Positions 45,406 to 49,987 of a stretch of 49,987 nucleotides of DNA are shown here, in pieces. The notes under the pieces are model-generated. The model was not told the origin of the DNA and ran no database searches. It saw only the letters and a program-made list of their open reading frames with translations. Positions within the stretch are counted from its first letter, which is position 1. Every line of letters begins with the position of its first letter. Source of the stretch: Candidatus Hydrogenedentota bacterium (GTDB taxonomy: Bacteria; Hydrogenedentota; Hydrogenedentia; Hydrogenedentales; CAITNO01); contig JAAYJI010000078.1 of assembly GCA_012523015.1 (NCBI GenBank), positions 1 through 49,987 of the forward strand. Reading direction: 5' to 3'. The translations under genes were made by a program, and so were the position numbers.

Positions 45406-46425
45406 TTACACCTCATCTTCCCAGTCTTCCGTCTCTTCAAACTCTCGATTCAACAATTCGCGAACCTTCTCTACGATGCCCTCTGTATCAATTTTGAAGT
45501 TGTGCATGAGGTCTTCCGGATGTCCATGAGGCGTGAAGGTGTCGGGGATACCCAGTTTTGTGAAGGCACAGGCTTTTCCGCTGCCGGCGATCACATCGGC
45601 CACTGCACTTCCCAATCCGTTGATAATAGAGTGATCTTCAACGGTGATCAAGCGCCGTGTATCAACAAGGGCTTTTAAAATGCTCTCTTCGTCCAAAGGT
45701 TTCAGTGTGTGCATATTGAGCACCCGCGCACTGATATCACTTTCTTCCTTAAGTATGTCCGCTGCTTGCACTGCATGCCAAACGGTGTTGCCTGTGGCAA
45801 TAATACATAAATCGGAACCGGAACGCATTTCAATGGCTTTGCCGATCTCAAATTCATAGTCTTCCGATTCATAAACGGCAGGCTCGAAACAGCGTCCAAT
45901 ACGAATGTAGACCGGCCCATCAATATCCATGCTCCGCTTCACGGCTTGCGCAGTCTCTATGGCGTCAGCCGGTACGATGACGGTCAGATTGGGCAAGGCG
46001 CGCACGATGGCGAAATCTTCAAGAGCGTGATGCGTACTTCCTGCAGAACCGAAGGAAATGCCGCCATGGGTTGCGATCACTTTCACATTCAGATTTTGGT
46101 AGCAAACATCAGTGCGCAGGAATTCACAAGCGCGCATAGACGCAAAAGCGGAGAAGGTAGAAACGAAAGGAATGAGCCCTGCCCTGGCAAGCCCTGCACT
46201 CACACCAAACATGTTTTGCTCGGCGATGCCGAAATTAAAAAAGCGATCGGGATAGGCGTCGCCGAAAGTTCCGATCTTGGTCGATTTCGCCAAATCCGCG
46301 GAAAGGCCCACAATTTCAGGATGAAGGGCGCCTAAATCTTTCAAGACGATGCCATAAATTTCCCGCTGAGAAAGGGTATTGGCATCATAAATGGTCCAAC
46401 TAAAGGTACTGTCTGTTTTTGACAT
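45406..46425 (-). CDS. Transketolase, C-terminal subunit
   Basis: A 339-residue protein holding the pyrimidine-binding and C-terminal domains of transketolase: FFNFGIAEQNMFGVSAGLA carries the conserved Glu that activates thiamine diphosphate, and THGGISFGSAGSTHHALEDFAI follows. Together with the N-terminal subunit encoded five bases upstream it would form a complete two-carbon-transferring enzyme. Split transketolases occur in many archaea and bacteria, often for specialised rather than housekeeping use. It ends in a very acidic tail (FEETEDWEDEV). Confidence 0.9.
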   Translation of the reverse strand: MSKTDSTFSWTIYDANTLSQREIYGIVLKDLGALHPEIVGLSADLAKSTKIGTFGDAYPDRFFNFGIAEQNMFGVSAGLARAGLIPFVSTFSAFASMRACEFLRTDVCYQNLNVKVIATHGGISFGSAGSTHHALEDFAIVRALPNLTVIVPADAIETAQAVKRSMDIDGPVYIRIGRCFEPAVYESEDYEFEIGKAIEMRSGSDLCIIATGNTVWHAVQAADILKEESDISARVLNMHTLKPLDEESILKALVDTRRLITVEDHSIINGLGSAVADVIAGSGKACAFTKLGIPDTFTPHGHPEDLMHNFKIDTEGIVEKVRELLNREFEETEDWEDEV

Positions 46426-46430
46426 GATGC

Positions 46431-47258
46431 TTATTCTCCTATGGATCGTTTGGCTGCTTCCACTTGTTCCGTACTCAGCCCGCCATAGTGCCAGCCCGGA
46501 TTGCCTTCCATATAATCAACGCCTTTGCCTTTGACCGTATCGCAAAGAATCATGAAGGGTTTCCCTTTATGCTGCAAAGCTTGTTCGATGGCGTCGGCAA
46601 GTTGAACCAAATCATGACCATCCACTTCCACGGTTTCAAAACCGAAAGCGCGCCACTTGTCCGCTAAGGGTTCAAGACTCATAACCTCTTCGGTGGGGCC
46701 GTCAATCATCATGTGGTTGCGATCTAAAAATACAATCAAATTATCTAGTTTATAGTGGGCTGCCGACATCGCCGCTTCCCAAATAGACCCTTCGTTGCTC
46801 TCTCCGTCGCCCACCAAGCAATAGACGCGCCAGTCTTTTTTCAGAACCCGAGCGCCCAAAGCCATTCCCACGGCTTGCGACAACCCATGACCCATGGAAC
46901 CCGTGGATGCCTCACATCCCAACACCTTATGGGCGTCCAAGTGCATGCCCAACATGGAATCGGTTTCATTGAATTCGCGCAGTTCCTTGCGGTCAAAATA
47001 GCCTCGTTGCGCCAAGACCACGGCATGACCCACGCCGCCGTGTCCTTTGCTCAAAACGAAACGGTCCCGCTCTTCCCAGTCCGGCCGAGACGGATCAATA
47101 TTCATATACTTCCAATACAACACGGTCAGTATATCCACCATACTGAGCGAACCGCCAACGTGCGCGCCTCCGGACCAGCCTGTGACATCCACAATCTCCC
47201 GGCGTATTAATTTCGCGCGCTCCTGCAGCACTTCCAATTCTTGACTTGTCAATGTCAT
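46431..47258 (-). CDS. Transketolase, N-terminal subunit
   Basis: A 275-residue protein with the pyrophosphate-binding half of transketolase: GDGESNEGSIWEA (about 150-162) is the thiamine-diphosphate/Mg2+ motif, HVGGSLSMVDILTVLYW and FVLSKGHGGVGHAVVLA precede it and STGSMGHGLSQAVGMALG is typical. The ATG at 47258 has GAGGG upstream; a GTG three codons earlier is the alternative. It is followed immediately by the C-terminal subunit. A 188-base gap separates it from the aminotransferase upstream, containing two small hairpins but no clear terminator. Confidence 0.9.
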   Translation of the reverse strand: MTLTSQELEVLQERAKLIRREIVDVTGWSGGAHVGGSLSMVDILTVLYWKYMNIDPSRPDWEERDRFVLSKGHGGVGHAVVLAQRGYFDRKELREFNETDSMLGMHLDAHKVLGCEASTGSMGHGLSQAVGMALGARVLKKDWRVYCLVGDGESNEGSIWEAAMSAAHYKLDNLIVFLDRNHMMIDGPTEEVMSLEPLADKWRAFGFETVEVDGHDLVQLADAIEQALQHKGKPFMILCDTVKGKGVDYMEGNPGWHYGGLSTEQVEAAKRSIGE

Positions 47259-47446
47259 AAAGGACACCCTCTTCTTTAACGTTGTTATCCTGCCTTACTT
47301 TTCAAGTGGCTTCCGATCGGGCACACACGATACCCGACACACGCTCAGGGTATAAAACCCTCATCCCACACCAAACAATACACATCAGCCTTATGTAAAG
47401 GCAAATTTCCCTTGATCCTGATTGGTATTTTTCGGATAGGTAAAAC

Positions 47447-48694
47447 TCAGGCGCTTTCTGTATTCTTTTTGAGTGCCGTGAAAGCGGCGTCACAGATTTC
47501 CAAGGTACGCCGAATATCCTCTTCCGTGTGGGCGGCTGACACGAACCAATTATGATGAGAGGTAAAGAATGCGCCGCGGCGCGTACATTCACCGCACCAT
47601 TGCTGATGGAGCATCAAACTATCATCATCGGTTAAGCGCAAATAGGGCATGGATGGTTCACCGGAAACTTTCATGGTAAAGCCATGTGCTGCGGCGCTGT
47701 CCACAATACCATCTGTCAATTGTTTGCCCAGCCCCAAGATCAGTTCCGGTCCATTGATCCGCTTCAATTCTGTGAGACAGGCTATGGCGGCAGCAAAAGA
47801 CGCGGCACAGAACCAAAAGCTGCCCGTCTGAAAAACCCGCGATGCATCAACGCGCAAGGCTTCCACACCGACAAGTGCAGACAAGGCATAGCCATTGGCA
47901 ATAGCTTTCGAAAAGGCGATTAAATCGGGCTTAAACCCATAATGTTCACAGGAACCGCCCATATGCAGCCTGAATCCTGCGCGCACATCATCCACAATGA
48001 TGACGCTGCCATTCTTGCGCAGCAGCGCTGTCGCCTGTTCCCAATAGCCCGGCGCCGGCAGTTCATTATCCGCAAAAATGGGGTGATGATAGGGGGACGC
48101 AATAAAGCCGGCAATATCGGCTCCATGTTCCGCTAATACGGCTTCCAGCGCAGGGATATCATTCCAAGGGATACGAATCAGATGATCATGATCACCGTCA
48201 ACAACCCCATGATGACCGGGCGCTTGCATCCACGGAGAGGTTCCATGATAGCCGCCGTTAATGGCAATAATCTTTTTGCGGCCTGTAGCGGAACGCGCGA
48301 CCATAACAGCCATATTGGTTACATCGGCGCCGTTCTTGGCAAAAAAGGCCCATTCTGCGACGGGAATGGTATCTACCATCAATTCCGCCAGCTCCACCAT
48401 GCGCGGCGAGGCTACGGTATTGGCGTCGGCAGCGGCGCGCTGTTTTAGGTAGGCTTCATCCACTGCGGCATTTCCATAGCCCAAAATCATGGGCCCGTAA
48501 GCACACATGTAATCGATGAATTCATTGCCGTCCACATCCCAAAAGCGCGCTCCTTCTGCACGTTCTGAGAAGAAGGGATACGATTCTACAGGGACACAGG
48601 GGGCGGGGCTGAAATGACCATAGATACCGCAAGGAATCACTTTTGCCGCCCGTTTAAACCACGCTCTTGAGTTTTCAAATGTGTAGGTTTCCAA
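47447..48694 (-). CDS. Class III PLP-dependent aminotransferase (GSA-aminotransferase-like)
   Basis: A 415-residue enzyme of aspartate aminotransferase fold type I, subgroup III. Landmarks are FWDVDGNEFIDYMCAYGPMI, FFAKNGADVTNMAVMVAR, GGYHG, VIIVDDVRAGFR (PLP-ring Asp) and IAFSKAIANGY with PLP-binding Lys263. Relatives include glutamate-1-semialdehyde 2,1-aminomutase and sugar or polyamine aminotransferases; the hemL-specific GGG after the lysine is absent, arguing against a heme role. The start is TTG at 48694, eight bases after AAGGAG; the upstream GTG lacks such a site. In an operon with a split transketolase and two SCP2-like proteins. Confidence 0.88.
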   Translation of the reverse strand: METYTFENSRAWFKRAAKVIPCGIYGHFSPAPCVPVESYPFFSERAEGARFWDVDGNEFIDYMCAYGPMILGYGNAAVDEAYLKQRAAADANTVASPRMVELAELMVDTIPVAEWAFFAKNGADVTNMAVMVARSATGRKKIIAINGGYHGTSPWMQAPGHHGVVDGDHDHLIRIPWNDIPALEAVLAEHGADIAGFIASPYHHPIFADNELPAPGYWEQATALLRKNGSVIIVDDVRAGFRLHMGGSCEHYGFKPDLIAFSKAIANGYALSALVGVEALRVDASRVFQTGSFWFCAASFAAAIACLTELKRINGPELILGLGKQLTDGIVDSAAAHGFTMKVSGEPSMPYLRLTDDDSLMLHQQWCGECTRRGAFFTSHHNWFVSAAHTEEDIRRTLEICDAAFTALKKNTESA

Positions 48695-48758
48695 AAGAGA
48701 TACTCCTTTTTTTATCACAGGCTGTGGGTCTTCTTAATCAAAAAGAAAACAGCCGGTC

Positions 48759-49523
48759 TTAGGATAAATAGGTGCCAATACGATCCAAGATCAGATTCGT
48801 GTTGTCAATCAAAGGTAACATACCCCTGAGCTCCACATCGCCCAAGGCGACAGAACCAAACTCATCCAATTCACCGGTAAAGGCGGCATTGGCAATTTCG
48901 TGATTACGGAAAGACAAGACCGCGCTCGCATCCTTGATCTCGCCACGTCCACAATCGACAATACCTTTGTCTTTATAGCGCGCCCATGCATAGGGCCCCT
49001 CCGGCAAGATACGAATTTGTACGATCCCGGACGGGGTCTGAGCGGCCACTATAGAGGCAACGGGATCCAATGCTGCCAACTCTTTGGCGGCATAGGCGGC
49101 GGTATATAAAGACAAGGCTGTATTGATGCGCTTATAGGTATCATCGCGGGGCGTATTTTGATCAGGCTTTAAAAAATATTCCAAGCGCTGCGTAAGTTGT
49201 GCGAACTCATTTTTTAAGAAGCCAAGCCGCGTAAACCCCTTCAACGGAATGGGATTCCCTTTGTTCTCAAACATGTTGTTTAACTGCAGCGGAGACATGA
49301 AAAACAGAATTACATCGGAAGCCGCCTGAGCCTCTTGCTCAAAATAGCAACGCCCCTCTTTAAAGCGCAGCACCGGCGAGATATCCCCTTTAATCCAAAA
49401 GCGTATGGATACATCCCAGTCTTTGATTTGCGCCTGTGTCTCTGTGTCAAGCTCGGGCAGTACTTCAAGATTGCGCAACACTGCGTTCAGGTTTAACCGT
49501 GCTTTTAGCGTGTCTGTTATCAT
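48759..49523 (-). CDS. SCP2-like (sterol carrier protein fold) protein, paralog of the 44608 gene
   Basis: A 254-residue soluble protein. The N-terminal half is SCP2-like (WDVSIRFWIKGDISPVLRFK, then SDVILFFMSPLQLNNMFENK), followed by a helical linker (KRINTALSLYTAAYAAKEL) and a second beta-rich half (GIVQIRILPEGPYAWARYKD). The order of elements matches the protein encoded at 44608-45402, though identity is low. AAGGTGG precedes the ATG. It is the first gene of the operon (49523 to 44608 on the minus strand), 64 bases before the aminotransferase. Function unknown; a lipid-binding carrier is a reasonable guess. Confidence 0.62.
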   Translation of the reverse strand: MITDTLKARLNLNAVLRNLEVLPELDTETQAQIKDWDVSIRFWIKGDISPVLRFKEGRCYFEQEAQAASDVILFFMSPLQLNNMFENKGNPIPLKGFTRLGFLKNEFAQLTQRLEYFLKPDQNTPRDDTYKRINTALSLYTAAYAAKELAALDPVASIVAAQTPSGIVQIRILPEGPYAWARYKDKGIVDCGRGEIKDASAVLSFRNHEIANAAFTGELDEFGSVALGDVELRGMLPLIDNTNLILDRIGTYLS

Positions 49524-49860
49524 GAATATCCACCTTGCCGCTATGGTGAAAGATCCACCATGGTCCGTATCCGGGTTCTAAAAACAAGTTTATCAGTAGT
49601 AAGAATAGGGGCGACTCCAAAAACATACGGCCACTGTCTCAAGCAAAGGCTTTGCTTTTGTGTAACAATCTATTTTTTTCGCCCTTCTGTACCTTACAGG
49701 CTCGGCAAATCATACAAGACTAGACTACCAAAAATAGGCTTTTGTTTCAACTGAGCTGTTCCCCGACCTCTAAAAGTAAGTATGACCCATTTACGAGGTG
49801 CAGCGATGCATCAATAAAAAAGCCGCGCCCAATTGTGTTTCAGGCGCGGCTTGCAAACAA
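49524..49860. other. Upstream region of the SCP2/transketolase operon
   Basis: No gene is seen. It carries an ATGGTG/CACCAT hairpin near 49539-49559 in the predicted leader, a 7-bp hairpin with 3-nt loop (arms 49641-49647 and 49651-49657), and a minus-strand terminator (49820-49852). No confident -10/-35 pair for the operon was found. Confidence 0.4.
49812..49852 (-). terminator. Intrinsic terminator beside the IS30 left end
   Basis: A perfect 10-bp stem (AAGCCGCGCC, 49820-49829, with 49843-49852) encloses a 13-nt loop. On the minus strand it runs into TTTTTTATT. No minus-strand gene lies to its right before the IS30 end at 49861, so it is probably the terminator of a gene now separated by the insertion. 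Confidence 0.65.
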
Positions 49861-49886
49861 GGCGGATTCAAGGTTGAAATGCAACC
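49861..49886 (+). repeat. Left terminal inverted repeat of IS30-family element
   Basis: This stretch shares TTCAA, T.GAA and TGCAACC at matching spacing with the right end at 383-410 read on the opposite strand. It starts eight bases after the terminator stem and 98 bases before the transposase start. Confidence 0.55.
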
Positions 49887-49958
49887 GGTGCAAAAAAAGA
49901 GGACATCACAGAGATCTTCGGTACAATAGTTCTGTTGAAACACCCGAAGGAGTCCATA

Positions 49959-49987
49959 ATGTCCCACCACCATTTTACACGAGATGA
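49959..49987 (+). CDS. IS30-family transposase, N-terminal fragment cut by window edge
   Basis: ATG at 49959 is preceded by AAGGAG at 49947-49952 with six-base spacing. The nine visible codons (MSHHHFTRD) resemble the opening of IS30-family transposases, commonly MSxxHLTxxER. Together with the terminal repeat at 49861 this supports the start of an IS30 element running out of the window. Whether the copy is intact cannot be seen. Confidence 0.5.

Noticed and set aside
47268-47446. Possible riboswitch or terminator between the aminotransferase and transketolase genes
   Set aside because: Only two 5-bp hairpins without a T-run are seen, and no known riboswitch motif was recognised.
49742-49987. 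81-codon frame at the right edge
   Set aside because: It crosses a terminator and the IS30 terminal repeat and has no recognisable protein; the ATG at 49959 in another frame is better supported.
1-49987. CRISPR arrays, tRNA and rRNA genes
   Set aside because: No regularly spaced direct repeats and no tRNA- or rRNA-like segments were recognised by eye in the spacers; a covariance-model search was not possible.

Overview
The window looks like a chromosomal stretch of a Gram-negative bacterium with a large repertoire of secreted carbohydrate-active proteins. An alpha-L-fucosidase with a discoidin-like tail, an SGNH hydrolase fused to a DUF1080-type domain, a Gfo/Idh/MocA oxidoreductase beside a xylose-isomerase-like epimerase, a DUF5107/TPR giant and a Tat-exported TIM-barrel-like protein together recall the PVC group and Candidatus Hydrogenedentota. 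That placement is an inference from gene content only; no rRNA or other phylogenetic marker was analysed. The genetic code is standard: TGG encodes Trp and TGA is used as a normal stop throughout, with one in-frame exception discussed below.

Layout. (1) 1-410 is the deleted 3' part of an IS30-family element. It is followed by about 1 kb without convincing genes, holding a perfect CRP-like dyad and an intrinsic terminator. (2) 1472-5461 (+): two coupled proteins of unknown role, a GH29 fucosidase and an esterase-like lipoprotein. (3) 5518-13865 (-): the conserved translation operon rimP-nusA-infB-ylxP-rbfA-truB-ribF. Here rbfA is fused in frame to an NrnA/DHH phosphoesterase, and a terminator-like hairpin lies between the predicted promoter and rimP. 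(4) 14075-18716 (-): pgeF, hslU (no hslV beside it), corA and an N-acylglucosamine 2-epimerase-like gene. (5) 18821-22253 (+): HAD phosphatase, Tat-exported protein, SGNH-DUF1080 protein; then convergent sod.

(6) 23139-33906 is an accessory block: three radical-SAM proteins (two B12-binding type), a GT-C-like membrane protein and a 1128-residue DUF5107/TPR protein, with AT-rich spacers. (7) 33947-36367 (-): RluD-like pseudouridine synthase and a MATE transporter. (8) 36688-37308: a type IV pilin-like gene with a clear sigma-54 promoter, upstream dyads and a strong terminator. (9) 37612-41728 (+): a Gfo/Idh/MocA oxidoreductase interrupted by one in-frame TGA, a sugar isomerase/epimerase, a small membrane protein and an FprA-type ferredoxin-NADP reductase. 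(10) 41732-49523 (-): 5'-nucleotidase, pyrE, pyrF, then a compact operon of SCP2-like protein, split transketolase, class III aminotransferase and a second SCP2-like protein. (11) 49861-49987: the left end of another IS30-family element, so IS30 sequences lie at both ends of the window.

The most noteworthy items are the SCP2/transketolase/aminotransferase operon, the rimP leader hairpin, the RbfA-NrnA fusion, the sigma-54 pilin control region, the single TGA in an otherwise intact oxidoreductase, and the orphan CRP-like site with a downstream terminator. No CRISPR array, tRNA or rRNA was recognised.
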